A stretch of 64,000 nucleotides of DNA. It comes from Alcanivorax sp. S6407 (GTDB lineage Bacteria > Pseudomonadota > Gammaproteobacteria > Pseudomonadales > Alcanivoracaceae). The stretch covers positions 186,001 through 250,000 of the forward strand of contig NZ_JALKBH010000002.1 of NCBI RefSeq assembly GCF_023016115.1. Reading direction: 5' to 3'. How positions within the stretch are numbered: the first letter of the stretch is position 1; each line of letters opens with the position of its first letter. Both the position numbers and the translations under genes were made by a program. This document shows positions 34,115-43,245 of the stretch, one piece after another. The notes beneath the pieces were generated by a model, which was given only the letters and a program-made list of their open reading frames with translations, ran no database searches and was not told where the DNA came from.

Positions 34115-35710
34115 ATGGAGTTTGATTACATCATCGTCGGTGCCGGATCTGCCGGCTGCGTGCTGGCAAATCGTCTTTCAGAAAACCCGGATAACCGGGT
34201 CTGCCTGCTGGAAGCCGGGCCTGCGGACAACAGCCTGTTTATCCGCATTCCTGCCGGCATCATCCTGATGATGCGCTCCAACGCCCGCAACTGGCGTTAC
34301 TACACCGTACCGCAAAAAGCGCTCAACAACCGCCAGATCTATATCCCCCGGGGCAAGACCCTGGGTGGCTCTTCTGCGGTCAATGCCATGTGCTACACCC
34401 GCGGCCACAAGTGGGATTACGATCACTGGGCAGAGCTCGGCAATGAAGGGTGGAGTTATGACGAGGTTCTGCCGGTGTTCAAGCGCTCCGAGCACTATGA
34501 AGACGGGGAAAACGAATTCCACGGCACCGGTGGCAAGCTGAATATCGCCAACCTGCGCTACTCGCACCCGGTGAGCAACGCCTTCATCAAGGCTGGCGTG
34601 GAAGCAGGCCACCCGCAAACCGATGATTTCAACAACGATGTTCAGGAAGGTGTCGGCCTGTACAAGGTCAACCAGAAAGATGGCGAGCGCTGTGGTGTTT
34701 CCCGCGCCTACCTTCATCCGGTCATGGACCGTCCCAACCTGACCATTCTCACCAGCTGTCTGGCCAACCGTGTGTTGTTTGAAGGCAAGCGCGCTGTGGG
34801 CGTGGAAGTAGAACATAACGGTCAGATCCGAACCCTGAAAGCCAGCCGTGAAGTGATTCTTTCCGGCGGCTCCATCAACTCCCCCCAGGTACTCAAACTG
34901 TCAGGCGTGGGCCCGGCTGCCGAGCTGGCCGAACACAATATTCCGCTGGTGCATGATCTGCCTGGCGTGGGTGAAAACCTGCAGGATCACCCGGATGTGT
35001 TGGTGGTACACAAGAGTCTGCAACGTGACACTCTCAGTCTGGATCCGCTATCCCTGCTGGTTACCGGCCTGAAAGGCGTGTTTGATTTCTTCTACCGTCG
35101 CAGCGGGCAACTTACTTCCAACGTGGCCGAGGCCGGTGGTTTTATCAAATCCCGTCCGGAAGAGCCGATTCCCGATCTGCAGCTACACCTGACTGCTGCC
35201 CGTCTCGATAACCACGGCCTGAACCTGGGCTTCAGCATGGGCCATGGATATTCCGGGCACGTCTGCATCCTGCGCCCCAAGAGCCGCGGCAACATTACCC
35301 TGCGCGACGCCAATCCCCGCTCTCCGGCCCTGATTGATCCGCGCTTTCTGGAACATCCTGACGACATGGAAGGCATGCTGCGCGGCCTCAAGGAAGTGCG
35401 CCGCATCATGGGCCAGGATGCGCTCGCGCAATGGCGCGGCGAAGAAATTTTCCCGGGTAAAGACGTGCAAAGTGACGACGAGCTGCGCGACTTCCTGCGC
35501 CGCAAATGCGACAACATTTACCACCCGGTTGGCACCTGCAAAATGGGCAACGACGACATGGCCGTGGTGGACAGCCAGCTGCGAGTGCACGGTCTGGAAG
35601 GCCTTCGGGTTATCGATGCGTCCATCATGCCGACACTGGTTGGTGGTAACACCAATGCCCCGACAGTGATGATTGCGGAAAAAGGCGCGGACTTTATTCT
35701 GGGGCAGTAA
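34115..35710 (+). CDS. GMC-family FAD alcohol dehydrogenase (AlkJ/choline dehydrogenase-like)
   Basis: This 531-residue flavoprotein has the N-terminal FAD motif [17 protein letters not shown] and GMC signature 1 ([20 protein letters not shown]). Signature 2 follows ([18 protein letters not shown]), and the catalytic His/Asn pair lies in [10 protein letters not shown] and [14 protein letters not shown]. It is close to AlkJ, which oxidises medium- and long-chain alcohols from alkane degradation at the inner membrane. No alk hydroxylase gene lies beside it, so the substrate is inferred. GAGGACAACCC precedes ATG 34115. A hairpin and repeats follow. Confidence 0.88.
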   Translation: MEFDYIIVGAGSAGCVLANRLSENPDNRVCLLEAGPADNSLFIRIPAGIILMMRSNARNWRYYTVPQKALNNRQIYIPRGKTLGGSSAVNAMCYTRGHKWDYDHWAELGNEGWSYDEVLPVFKRSEHYEDGENEFHGTGGKLNIANLRYSHPVSNAFIKAGVEAGHPQTDDFNNDVQEGVGLYKVNQKDGERCGVSRAYLHPVMDRPNLTILTSCLANRVLFEGKRAVGVEVEHNGQIRTLKASREVILSGGSINSPQVLKLSGVGPAAELAEHNIPLVHDLPGVGENLQDHPDVLVVHKSLQRDTLSLDPLSLLVTGLKGVFDFFYRRSGQLTSNVAEAGGFIKSRPEEPIPDLQLHLTAARLDNHGLNLGFSMGHGYSGHVCILRPKSRGNITLRDANPRSPALIDPRFLEHPDDMEGMLRGLKEVRRIMGQDALAQWRGEEIFPGKDVQSDDELRDFLRRKCDNIYHPVGTCKMGNDDMAVVDSQLRVHGLEGLRVIDASIMPTLVGGNTNAPTVMIAEKGADFILGQ

Positions 35711-35736
35711 TCTTCGTGCCTCAGAATAAAGTGTAG

Positions 35737-35765
35737 GGCGGAAATCGCCGAAGGCGATCTCCGCC
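35737..35765. other. Stem-loop after the GMC dehydrogenase gene
   Basis: GGCGGAAATCGCC and GGCGATCTCCGCC pair with one mismatch around GAA, 27 bp past the stop codon. No T run follows. This GCGGA..TCCGC type is a common dispersed hairpin in gammaproteobacteria. Confidence 0.5.
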
Positions 35766-35825
35766 GTTGCCTGGCAGCAAACGGCACCTTTCATCAAGGT
35801 CGTTGCCGGCGTGACCGAATCACCT

Positions 35826-36053
35826 CTCCGAGGCTCGGATCGCCTGCAGTCAGGCTCCTACGGGTTCCAACGAAGACAGGTGCCAGCTGCATCTCAGTTC
35901 CTCGCTGTCGCTCGGTTCGCACCTCAAGTTGCGTATTCGCTTCGCTCACCCCTTAGGGGCCGCACTGCGTGCGTTACTCCGCTGCGCTACGTTCCTACAG
36001 CAGCTTCGTAGAAATGCAGGAGCTCGGGAACTTTTTGGGTTTTCCTAATCCAA
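35826..36053. repeat. REP composite with nested ~58-bp insert
   Basis: A REP unit (CTCGGATCGCCTGCAGTCAG) is followed by CCTCAAGTTGCG. The nested module runs from TATTCGCTTCGCTCACC to GCTGCGCTACGTTCC (about 35932-35993). The tail CAGCTTCGTAGAAATGC ends in TTTTCCTAATCCAAT. The tail joins the 17-unit array at 36054 without a gap, as the same tail does at 12200. Confidence 0.65.
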
Positions 36054-36172
36054 TTGCGTGTTGCGTGTTGCGTGTTGCGTGTTGCGTGTTGCGTGTTGCG
36101 TGTTGCGTGTTGCGTGTTGCGTGTTGCGTGTTGCGTGTTGCGTGTTGCGTGTTGCGTGTTGCGTGTTGCGTG
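36054..36172. repeat. Perfect 17-copy TTGCGTG tandem array
   Basis: Seventeen uninterrupted copies of the 7-bp unit TTGCGTG fill 119 bp exactly. Read on the minus strand the unit is ACGCAAC, as found after pelG and the DUF3429 gene. It lies 88 bp upstream of the beta-helix gene start. All three forward frames are open across it, giving Cys/Val/Leu-rich peptides that are unlikely to be real. Confidence 0.95.
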
Positions 36173-36260
36173 CCACTTGTCACCTTCCTGTCATCCTTTT
36201 TTTTCATACTCCCGCCCATTCTTGTTTTTTCGAATTTTCGCCGAATCCATTGGGGGGTTT

Positions 36261-37919
36261 ATGGTGGATGCAGTTTCGTCACCGCGTGCACAACTGGTTG
36301 AGTTGCTATGGCAACTCAAACAGAATTTTGATCAGGAAAATGACAGCAGCCTGCGCTTTGTTCATTTCAATACGCTACTCAACGACCCGGTTTACCGGGC
36401 AGAAATCATCAAGCGCGCCACACAGAGTGACAATCGCAAGATCCGGGCGCTGGGCCAGAAACTGCAACAGGCCAACCGCGACGGCGTATTGCTCAACAAG
36501 AAACCCGGCGCTGGCAAGCCCACCCCACCGCTGACCAATCCGGACATCGCGGAAACCCTGAACCAGAACGTTACTTCGCAGCGCAAGAGCCACAAGCACA
36601 GGGGCACCTACACCTGGTTGGCACTGGCCGCGGTGATGCTCGGCGTGATTGGCTTCTTTGCCTACAGACCACTTCATGAGGCGCTTGCTGGCCGTCATGT
36701 GGTGCAGGGATCACTGACCGGCGCTCACACCTGGACGGCCAATACCACCTGGATTCTCGATGGTATCGTCTATGTGGAGGGCAACAGCAGCCTGACCATC
36801 GAGCCCGGCACCCGCATTGAGGGCAGGCCAGGATCGGCACTGGTCATCACCCGCGATGCCACCCTTTTTGCCCGCGGCCAGCAAAATGCGCCTATTGTCT
36901 TCACCAGCAATCAGGCGCCAGGCACCCGCACTCCCGGTGACTGGGGTGGTGTTGTTCTGCTTGGCAGTGCCCCGGTAAATGTGGCGAACGCACAAATTGA
37001 AGGCATTCCCCACGGCGATACCCGCGGCCAGTTTGGCGGCCGCGATGCGGAATCCTCCTGTGGAGTAATGGAATACACCCGTATTGAATATGCCGGCTTC
37101 GAGGTCTACGCCAATAATGAACTTAACGGCTTGACCCTGGGTGGCTGTGGCAGCAATACCATCGTTCGCAACGTACAGGTTCACCGCGCACTGGATGATG
37201 GCATTGAAGTGTTTGGTGGCACCGTCAACCTGAAACATATCGTGATTACCGGGGCCGGCGATGACTCACTGGACTGGGATATGGGCTGGCGCGGCAATGT
37301 TCAGTTCCTGGTGGCGCAGCAACACCCCAACCTGGGCGATAACGCGTTTGAAGGTGACAACCTGAAAGCCAACCCGGACGCCACTCCCATATCAGAACCG
37401 ACGCTCTACAACCTGACCCTGATCAGCCCCCGCAGCCATGAAAAATACCACCGAGCCATGACCCTGAAGGTCGGCACCGGCGGGCATTTCCATAACGTGA
37501 TCATTGATGGCTTCTCCGGTGAGACCATTGATATCAAAGGCAGCGAGACCGTGGAAAGGATCACCAATGGCCAACTGACTTTCAACAGCATGATGGTGCA
37601 TAAAGTGGGCAGCCGCGGCCTGACTTTCTTCGATGCAGAAAACCTGGACAGCGATGATGATGGAGGCTTCGACGAGAGACGCTACTTCCAGAGCAGCGCC
37701 ATCAGCGCGCAGTTCGGGACAGACCCGCTACTCACCCGCGATGCCTACAGCCTGTCACACCCGGACTTCGCGCCCAGCGCCCGCTCCCCGGCCCGCAACG
37801 GTGCAAGCCCGATCCCCCAGGGGGAGTTCTGGGACGAAGCCGCAGACTACCTCGGCGCCATCCGCCCGGGCAGCGCGCAGAACTGGACCGACGGCTGGAC
37901 AAGTTATCCGTTGAATTAA
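36261..37919 (+). CDS. Membrane-anchored right-handed beta-helix protein
   Basis: This 552-residue protein has a cytoplasmic N-terminal helical part of about 115 residues and one transmembrane helix (residues ~117-136, LALAAVMLGVIGFFAYRP). A long periplasmic or surface beta-helix follows (TIEPGTRIEGRPGSALVITR, APIVFTSNQAPGTR, GDWGGVVLLGSAPVN). The beta-helix portion resembles surface proteins of other phyla; function unknown. There is no cleavable signal peptide. ATG 36261 follows TTGGGGGG. The frame stays open upstream through the 17-copy array, but that part is rejected as coding. Confidence 0.78.
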   Translation: MVDAVSSPRAQLVELLWQLKQNFDQENDSSLRFVHFNTLLNDPVYRAEIIKRATQSDNRKIRALGQKLQQANRDGVLLNKKPGAGKPTPPLTNPDIAETLNQNVTSQRKSHKHRGTYTWLALAAVMLGVIGFFAYRPLHEALAGRHVVQGSLTGAHTWTANTTWILDGIVYVEGNSSLTIEPGTRIEGRPGSALVITRDATLFARGQQNAPIVFTSNQAPGTRTPGDWGGVVLLGSAPVNVANAQIEGIPHGDTRGQFGGRDAESSCGVMEYTRIEYAGFEVYANNELNGLTLGGCGSNTIVRNVQVHRALDDGIEVFGGTVNLKHIVITGAGDDSLDWDMGWRGNVQFLVAQQHPNLGDNAFEGDNLKANPDATPISEPTLYNLTLISPRSHEKYHRAMTLKVGTGGHFHNVIIDGFSGETIDIKGSETVERITNGQLTFNSMMVHKVGSRGLTFFDAENLDSDDDGGFDERRYFQSSAISAQFGTDPLLTRDAYSLSHPDFAPSARSPARNGASPIPQGEFWDEAADYLGAIRPGSAQNWTDGWTSYPLN

Positions 37920-37946
37920 AAAAGCGGCAAGCCGCAAGCTAAAATC
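37920..37946 (+). repeat. Short heptad array after the beta-helix gene
   Basis: Immediately after the TAA (37917-37919) come AAGCGGC, AAGCCGC and AAGCTAA. These are three 7-bp-spaced units in gene sense that can also fold (GCGGC/GCCGC). Confidence 0.6.
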
Positions 37947-37977
37947 AAAAAAGCCACGCCCATGGGCGTGGCTTTTT
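37947..37977. terminator. Bidirectional intrinsic terminator
   Basis: The stem GCCACGCCC/GGGCGTGGC has an AT loop, is preceded by A6 and followed by T5. It separates the convergent beta-helix and cyclase genes. Confidence 0.88.
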
Positions 37978-38046
37978 CATTAAAGAGCCTCTGAATAACT
38001 CTCAGCGCGGAGCAACAGCATCTCTCGTTAAGGTAGGCATTTCCTC

Positions 38047-38081
38047 GCGTTGTAGCTTGCAGCTTGAAACTTGTAGCTCCT
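38047..38081 (-). repeat. Heptad array after the cyclase gene
   Basis: Starting 3 bp beyond the TGA (minus sense) are GAGCTAC, AAGTTTC, AAGCTGC, AAGCTAC and AACGCG. The ending AACGCG is also the end of the array after deaD. Confidence 0.8.
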
Positions 38082-39629
38082 TCAAACCCGCACCTGCGTC
38101 TGCACCCGCTTCGCCGCACGCCCCATCATGTCGATGATGCGGTCGCGTTCGCGCTTTTTGATGGCCTTGCTGTCCACATGCAGGCTGAAGCCTTCGGCTT
38201 CGTAGTTCACCGCCACGGCAATTTCCTTTTTCAGTTCCGTGGCAGAACGGGCCAAGGTCTTGAGGATGGTGTTCTTGTCGAAATTACGGATCCGTTCCAC
38301 ATCCAGGTGGATACCGAAACCCGCAGTCTGGGCAGAAACATAGCGGTTCTTTGCACCAGCATCTTTCTTCGCCCCCATGGCCTCGAACACCGGAATGGGA
38401 CGATTAAAGCCTTTTACCTGAATGTCGCCCATGTTGCGGCACTGGATACGATCCTTGACCAGCTCCTGGGTGGCTTCCGAAATCAGCACCCCGCCTGGAC
38501 GACAGGCAGATTCCAGTCGGCTGGCCAGATTCACATCGGTACCCAGAATGGTGTAATCCATACGAGAGTCGGTGCCGAAATTGCCCACCGTCACATAGCC
38601 GGTGTTGATACCGATACGGATCTCCAGCTTGTGGTCGATGCCCTCTCGCTTCCAGCGCTGACGCAGCAACTTCATCTGCTCCTGCATCTCGATTCCCATC
38701 ATGACACAGCGGTAGGCATCCTCAATGGCCCCCTCGCTGTTGGGGTCACCGAAGAACACCATCACCGCATCGCCGATGAATTTGTCGATGGTGCCACCAT
38801 GACGAAGGGCAATGCGGGTCATTTCACTGAGGTAGGAATTGAGCATGCTGGTCAGGGTTTCCAGCGGCAGCTCCTCGGAGATCGCACTAAAGCCCTTGAT
38901 GTCGGAAAAGAACACCGTGAGGCGCTTTCGGCGGGTTTCCAGTTTGGCATCGCGCTTGCCGGAAAACATAGAGCCCCAGATCTGCGGCGGCAGGTACTTG
39001 GCCAGCTTGCGTGACAATTCCACCGCCTGCTGCTGCTGACGCCGCACCAGTTCCTGGGCCTGCTTGAGGTAACGGGCCTGATAGTGGGCAAACGCCGAGG
39101 AGGCCCCCACATAGACCCCCAGACCGAGCAGGGAAACCACCGTCATGACGGCCGGTATCGGTTGCTCGGGAGAAATGAACGGAAAGCCCAGCATCATGCC
39201 CAATGTAACCGCACCAATGGCGGTCATCAGCAGGTTCAGCAACCAGGGCTTTAGCCCCCCGCTGGCCACGGCATTGGCATGGACGATGATCAACAGCACC
39301 AAAGAGGGTACCAGCGCGAAGTGGAGTAACGCACAGGTCATGCCGATGATGAACGCATCCACTTGCATCAGGGCCTGATGGACGAATTTCTCGGGCACAT
39401 CTCGCCGGTGGCCAACAAAAAGGATTCCCTGCGCCATCAACGGGTACGTCAGCAGACCGGCTATCCCAAGCAGATACAACTCGGGATAAAGCCCCAGCTT
39501 GAGCCCCACCACCAACATCATCACCGCTACCAGAAAGGCAAGCAGACGAATGTAGTTGGCCTGACGGCGTGCCCGCTCCATGGGTCCGATCTGTGGACGG
39601 CGAGCTTTCTTTTTAGGCGTGGAGGTCAT
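38082..39629 (-). CDS. Membrane class III adenylate/guanylate cyclase, CyaB-like
   Basis: This 515-residue protein has five to six N-terminal hydrophobic helices (residues ~27-180) and a coiled stretch (KQAQELVRRQQQQAVELSRKLA). The class III cyclase domain follows: metal-binding Asp residues lie in FSDIKGFS and GDAVMVFFG, a substrate Lys in TIDKF and transition-state residues in NLASR. It is likely an adenylate cyclase like CyaB of Pseudomonas, but guanylate activity is not excluded. About 100 residues after the domain are of unknown role. The start codon is uncertain, since ribosome sites are weak at ATG 39629 and ATG 39581. Confidence 0.86.
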   Translation of the reverse strand: MTSTPKKKARRPQIGPMERARRQANYIRLLAFLVAVMMLVVGLKLGLYPELYLLGIAGLLTYPLMAQGILFVGHRRDVPEKFVHQALMQVDAFIIGMTCALLHFALVPSLVLLIIVHANAVASGGLKPWLLNLLMTAIGAVTLGMMLGFPFISPEQPIPAVMTVVSLLGLGVYVGASSAFAHYQARYLKQAQELVRRQQQQAVELSRKLAKYLPPQIWGSMFSGKRDAKLETRRKRLTVFFSDIKGFSAISEELPLETLTSMLNSYLSEMTRIALRHGGTIDKFIGDAVMVFFGDPNSEGAIEDAYRCVMMGIEMQEQMKLLRQRWKREGIDHKLEIRIGINTGYVTVGNFGTDSRMDYTILGTDVNLASRLESACRPGGVLISEATQELVKDRIQCRNMGDIQVKGFNRPIPVFEAMGAKKDAGAKNRYVSAQTAGFGIHLDVERIRNFDKNTILKTLARSATELKKEIAVAVNYEAEGFSLHVDSKAIKKRERDRIIDMMGRAAKRVQTQVRV

Positions 39630-39785
39630 GTGAACCGCTTCACGGAGTTTTTGCGAAGCTTAGCGCGTTCCCATCTAAGAAAAAAGGCTGGCCTGACCAG
39701 CGTGATCAATTTTGCCTCTGAATGCGCTGGGTGGGACTGATTTGCGTTTCAGGCTACCATTGCCGCCTCGTTACAGGAGCCATGA

Positions 39786-40343
39786 ATGGACACCATCACC
39801 GCCCTCACTACCCGCGTTTCCAGCCCCCGGCTGCAGGAACCCGGCCCCAGCGACAGCCAGCTGGACATGCTGCTGCGTGCCGCCATCCGCGCGCCGGATC
39901 ATGGCCTGCTGCGCCCCTGGCGCTTTATTGTGCTGAGCGGTGATCAGCGAGAGCGTCTTGGCGACATCATGGAAGCCCAATTACTGGAAGAGCAGCCCCA
40001 GGCCGACAAACGGACCCGGGAGATTGCCCGCAACAAGGCCCTGCGTGCCCCCACCATCATCGTTGCCGTGGCCGAGATCACCGAAAACCACAAGATCCCC
40101 GCCTGGGAGCAGATGCTGGCAGTGGGTGCGTCGGTACAGAACATGATGCTGGCCGCCTATGAACTGGGCATTGGTGCCATGTGGCGCACCGGTGCCATGG
40201 CCAACTCGGATATGGCCAAGAAGAAGCTGGGCTTTGCGCCCAAGGATCAGGTCATTGCCTACCTGTACCTGGGCACCCCGGCCAGCAGCCTGAAAAGCCT
40301 GCCAGACGAATCCCCCGCTGACTTTATCCGTGAGCTGCCATGA
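39786..40343 (+). CDS. Nitroreductase family protein, YdjA-like
   Basis: This 185-residue FMN oxidoreductase has a short nitroreductase fold: the FMN contact region RAAIRAPDHGLLRPWRF, the dimer helix GASVQNMMLAAYELGIGAMWRTG, and a C terminus YLYLGTPA. It matches YdjA-type minimal nitroreductases in size. AGGAG lies 6 nt before ATG 39786. Its stop overlaps the next ATG (ATGA), so it is translationally coupled to the thioesterase gene. Confidence 0.88.
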   Translation: MDTITALTTRVSSPRLQEPGPSDSQLDMLLRAAIRAPDHGLLRPWRFIVLSGDQRERLGDIMEAQLLEEQPQADKRTREIARNKALRAPTIIVAVAEITENHKIPAWEQMLAVGASVQNMMLAAYELGIGAMWRTGAMANSDMAKKKLGFAPKDQVIAYLYLGTPASSLKSLPDESPADFIRELP

Positions 40344-40777
40344 TCTCTCTGGACACCCTGGCCGAACAGGTTCGTGATGCCATTCCCCTGACCCGCCATC
40401 TGCATTTCCGCTTTGAGGAATTTGATGGCGACCGCCTGGTGCTCTGCGCCCCTCTGGGGCCCAATCATAATGACAAGGGCACCTTCTTTGCCGGCAGTCA
40501 ATCTGCCCTGCTGACACTGGCCGGCTGGAGCCTGACCACCCTGCTGGCTCATCAGTGCGACCTCCCGGCGGATGTGGTGGCGGTGGAAACCCAGCTCAAG
40601 TACACCCTGCCACTGGACAGCGATCTGCGTATTACCGTAACCACCGAACAACGCCAGCGATTCGAACAACGGCTGGAGGCACGTGGCAAGGCCTCCCTGC
40701 GTATCACCGCCGTGGGATGTGGCGATGACGGCAAAACGGTCTGTGAATTCACTGCTGCCTACCTGGCCAGGCGCTAA
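40340..40777 (+). CDS. Hotdog-fold thioesterase, YiiD C-terminal type
   Basis: This 145-residue protein resembles the putative thioesterase domain of YiiD. The segment GPNHNDKGTFFAGSQSALLTLAGW holds the hotdog helix, and VETQLKYTLPLDSDLRI the following strands. It probably hydrolyses an acyl-CoA or acyl-ACP; substrate unknown. It forms a two-gene operon with the nitroreductase gene. Confidence 0.8.
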   Translation: MISLDTLAEQVRDAIPLTRHLHFRFEEFDGDRLVLCAPLGPNHNDKGTFFAGSQSALLTLAGWSLTTLLAHQCDLPADVVAVETQLKYTLPLDSDLRITVTTEQRQRFEQRLEARGKASLRITAVGCGDDGKTVCEFTAAYLARR

Positions 40778-40918
40778 TTTGCTCAAACCCTGAACAACCG
40801 GCCCGACAACACTTGCCAGCACCCCCACCCTCCGGTACTCTACGCGCCCTCAATAGTGAGCAAGGCATTCGGCCCACAGGCCCTGCTCCATCACTGCCCG
40901 GCAGTGAAAACAGTTTAA

Positions 40919-41006
40919 GGTGAGGTGTCCGAGTGGCCGAAGGAGCACGCCTGGAAAGTGTGTATACGGAAACGTATCGAGGGTTCGAATCCCTCCCTCA
41001 CCGCCA
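40919..41006 (+). tRNA. tRNA-Ser(GGA)
   Basis: This 88-nt tRNA has acceptor stem GGTGAGG/CCTCACC, a G discriminator and encoded CCA. The anticodon loop CTGGAAA gives anticodon GGA. A long variable arm (TGTATACGGAAACGTATCG) is typical of serine tRNAs, and the T loop is GGTTCGAATCC. Confidence 0.97.
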
Positions 41007-41011
41007 ATACG

Positions 41012-41041
41012 AAAAAGCCCCGCAATGCGGGGCTTTTTTTG
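41012..41041 (+). terminator. Terminator of tRNA-Ser
   Basis: The stem GCCCCGC/GCGGGGC has loop AAT, is preceded by A5 and followed by T7, directly after the tRNA. Confidence 0.93.
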
Positions 41042-41366
41042 TGGCTGATCCGCGGCGGCTGCACGCTTCTCGCAACACGCAAAACCGCAGTGGCGCTTTG
41101 CTAGCATCGCCAGCCCACCCTCTTCTGCAACCACGTCAGATCCGTGCTGTAGGAGTCCCTTCCAGGGGACGAACCGAGTGCAGCGAGGCGACCGAAGAGA
41201 GATTGTTCTTTGCAAGCATGCCTAACCCGGAAATGCCTAATCGCCGTGTGAGTTGAACAGCCAACCATTCGAAACGCGTTTCTGCAATCCTTACCTCGCT
41301 TGGGCTCGGATCGCCTGCAGGCAGGCTCCTACAGCTATCTCAAACCTTTGCGCGAGAAAAAGAACG
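41042..41366. repeat. Intergenic DNA with REP unit
   Basis: No gene is seen. AGTCCCTTCCAGGGGACGAA (41154-41173) and the following text to about 41270 recur almost unchanged at 47609-47725, including GCAAGCATGCC and CGCCGTGTGAGTTGAACAGC. A REP unit (CTCGGATCGCCTGCAGGCAG) lies at about 41305-41335. This shows that the repeated block around copies B and C is longer than the structured element alone. Confidence 0.7.
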
Positions 41367-41706
41367 CCAATGCCATCAGCACGGCATCTTCCCCGTTAGA
41401 GTGAGTCGAGGAACGGAAGGATCTGGCGGCGTAGAGCAAAAAACCTGTCTGAGCGGAGCGAGTCCTTTTTGCGTCCGCCAGATCCTGAGTACCGGAGTGT
41501 GCCTGCGGAGCAGGTCGAACGGAGTCGGGGTGGCGGGGAGTCCAGAGGGGGAGCCAGTTCCCCCTTTGGGCCCGTCCGGCGAGGACACGCACATGTCATA
41601 GTGCGATGACATATCAGCAGGCTCGAGTCATGCAGGTGGGAGCCACAGCAAGCGCAGATTCGCACATCAAGTTCCTGAAGTGCTAACAGCGTCTCTGGTA
41701 TCCATG
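41367..41706. repeat. Dispersed structured element, copy B
   Basis: This second copy has the same layout as copies A and C. The large hairpin (41420-41484) is closed by GATCTGGCGG/CCGCCAGATC. The second hairpin (41542-41569) reads CCAGAGGGGGA, loop GCCAGT, TCCCCCTTTGG, so both arms changed together relative to copies A and C. Its 3' part is more divergent, with ATGTCAT/ATGACAT in place of CACCG/CGGTG. Confidence 0.82.
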
Positions 41707-41822
41707 CCTCGCTCAGGCTCGGATCGCTTGCAGGCAAGCTCCTACAGCGGCTTCGCAGAAATCTCGATGCCCCGGGAGCTTTTCCGGGTTTTATCATCAA
41801 ATCGAGCGTAGCTCGTAGCTCA
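41707..41822. repeat. REP unit, tail and stop-overlapping heptads
   Basis: An uninterrupted REP (CTCGGATCGCTTGCAGGCAA then GCTCCTACAGCGGCTTCG) is followed by a tail ending ATCATCAAATCG. Two AGCT heptads (minus sense GAGCTAC, GAGCTAC) overlap the TGA of the minus-strand gene ending at 41820. Confidence 0.65.
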
Positions 41823-42113
41823 ACGATTCTTCCAGATCCTTGCCACCGCCTGATCACTGCCCAGCCAGGCAACGATCACGCACACCAGCCCGGCACCGCC
41901 GAAGAACACCACCGGGATCAATCCCCCCATCAACCCTGAAGACAGGGTCATGGCCAGCGATCCGGCAGCCAGAATCAGGAACAGGGTGGCCACCCCGGCA
42001 AGAATCTTGCGGTAGGACTGGCGGTAAGCATAGACCGTATCATCCTCACCCTCGAACAAAGCGAGAATCGGATAGCAGATTTTTCGCATCAACTCTTTCA
42101 AGCGAATCTCCAT
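41820..42113 (-). CDS. Small two-helix membrane protein
   Basis: This 97-residue protein is basic at its N terminus (MEIRLKELMRK) and has two hydrophobic helices (ILAGVATLFLILAAGSLAMT and GLIPVVFFGGAGLVCVIVAW). No family recognised. The start is uncertain: ATG 42113 lacks a ribosome site and ATG 42089 has a close AAAGAG. The AraC gene lies upstream in the same direction behind a terminator, so it is probably transcribed alone. Confidence 0.62.
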   Translation of the reverse strand: MEIRLKELMRKICYPILALFEGEDDTVYAYRQSYRKILAGVATLFLILAAGSLAMTLSSGLMGGLIPVVFFGGAGLVCVIVAWLGSDQAVARIWKNR

Positions 42114-42146
42114 TGGCAGACAGTGATGCTGTCTGCTTCCAGACAG

Positions 42147-42170
42147 CAAAAAGGCGCTGAACGCGCCCTT
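42147..42170 (-). terminator. Terminator of the AraC-type gene
   Basis: Read on the minus strand: GGGCGC, loop TTCA region, GCGCC, then T5. It follows the AraC stop by about 40 bp. Confidence 0.8.
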
Positions 42171-42209
42171 ATGATTTTCTTCGTTAGCAATTATCGAGCC
42201 GGAACAGAG

Positions 42210-43226
42210 TCAACCGGCTGCAGCGTCCTCTTCTGCCTTCAGCTTGCGGTACTCAATCGGGGTCATGCCCACCCAGCGTTTGAATGCGCGGTAGAAAGTA
42301 GACGGCTCAGAGAACCCGGTGAGATAAACGATTTCGTCGATGGACTCGTCGGTGCCTGCCAGCAGGCGCTTGGCCAGGCGACAACGGTAATCTGCCACCA
42401 GCTGGTTGAAGTTGGTGCCGGCGTCGGCAAGACGGGTACGCAACTGGCGCGCCTTGATGCCCAGTCGTTCGGCCACTTCTTCCAGATTGGCATGGCCGGA
42501 TTCCAGCAGCTCGCCGATCAGACGATTCACCTGAGCCACCAGATCCTGTTTTTCCAGCCGCGCTACCTGCTCGCTGGCCAGCTGCTCATGCAATTGCAGC
42601 AGCTCCGGTTCGTGATGCGCAGAAGGCAGGCTCATGACGCTGGCGTCGAAATACATGCCCACGCTGGGCATATCAAATTTCACGCTGCAGTCGAACAGGC
42701 GTTGATATTCGTTCAGATCCGCATGGGGAGAGTGGCCGAAATGAATTTCCAGCGGCTCGAAGGCACCATCAGTGACAAAGCGAAAGAACTTGATGATACC
42801 CATCATCATGCATTCGTTGAGATGGCTGAGGCGCTTGCTCCAGATCATCTGCTTGAGGAACACCCGCTCGCCTTCTTCGAACAGTTCACCCTGGGCGGCA
42901 TCTGACAACAAACGCTGATAATCCAGTGCCCGCTTGATACCTTCACCGAAGGTCGGGCTGGAAAGGAACAGGTACTCCAGCACCTGGCCTTTATAGACAG
43001 GAATGTGCTCACCCAGATGCAGACCGATGTGCTCATCGCCGGACACTTTTTCCAGTGCCTGCCAGAACCACTCCTGGGCATCATGGGGGGTGCGCAGATC
43101 CGGCACCTGAAGAATGGATTTGTCCAGACCGACTTCTGCCAAAACGGCATCGGCATCAATACCGGCGTTTACCATGGCCCTGTAAGCCATGCGCAACAGC
43201 ACACCGGAATCCGTCATTTCTGCCAT
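42210..43226 (-). CDS. AraC-family regulator with arabinose-binding-like (OruR/ArgR-type) N domain
   Basis: This 338-residue regulator has an N-terminal ligand domain of about 200 residues (GLHLGEHIPVYKGQVLEYLF and surrounding) found in OruR/MmsR-like AraC proteins. Its two C-terminal helix-turn-helix motifs include NLEEVAERLGIKARQLRTRL and IDEIVYLTGFSEPSTFYRAF, ending KRWVGMTPIEYR. It lies downstream of desB in the same direction but behind a strong terminator. A link to fatty-acid or alkane genes is plausible by position only. Confidence 0.88.
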   Translation of the reverse strand: MAEMTDSGVLLRMAYRAMVNAGIDADAVLAEVGLDKSILQVPDLRTPHDAQEWFWQALEKVSGDEHIGLHLGEHIPVYKGQVLEYLFLSSPTFGEGIKRALDYQRLLSDAAQGELFEEGERVFLKQMIWSKRLSHLNECMMMGIIKFFRFVTDGAFEPLEIHFGHSPHADLNEYQRLFDCSVKFDMPSVGMYFDASVMSLPSAHHEPELLQLHEQLASEQVARLEKQDLVAQVNRLIGELLESGHANLEEVAERLGIKARQLRTRLADAGTNFNQLVADYRCRLAKRLLAGTDESIDEIVYLTGFSEPSTFYRAFKRWVGMTPIEYRKLKAEEDAAAG

Positions 43227-43245
43227 GCGTTCGCCTGTTCCCCAT

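Noticed and set aside
36054-36172. CRISPR array
   Set aside because: Units are 7 bp with no spacers, and there are no cas genes.
36054-36260. In-frame N-terminal extension of the beta-helix protein through the 17-copy array
   Set aside because: It would need a TTG start without a ribosome site and gives a Cys/Val/Leu repeat; ATG 36261 follows a G-rich site.
41042-41366. Genomic island attachment site at tRNA-Ser
   Set aside because: No integrase gene and no repeat of the tRNA 3' end were found in the window.
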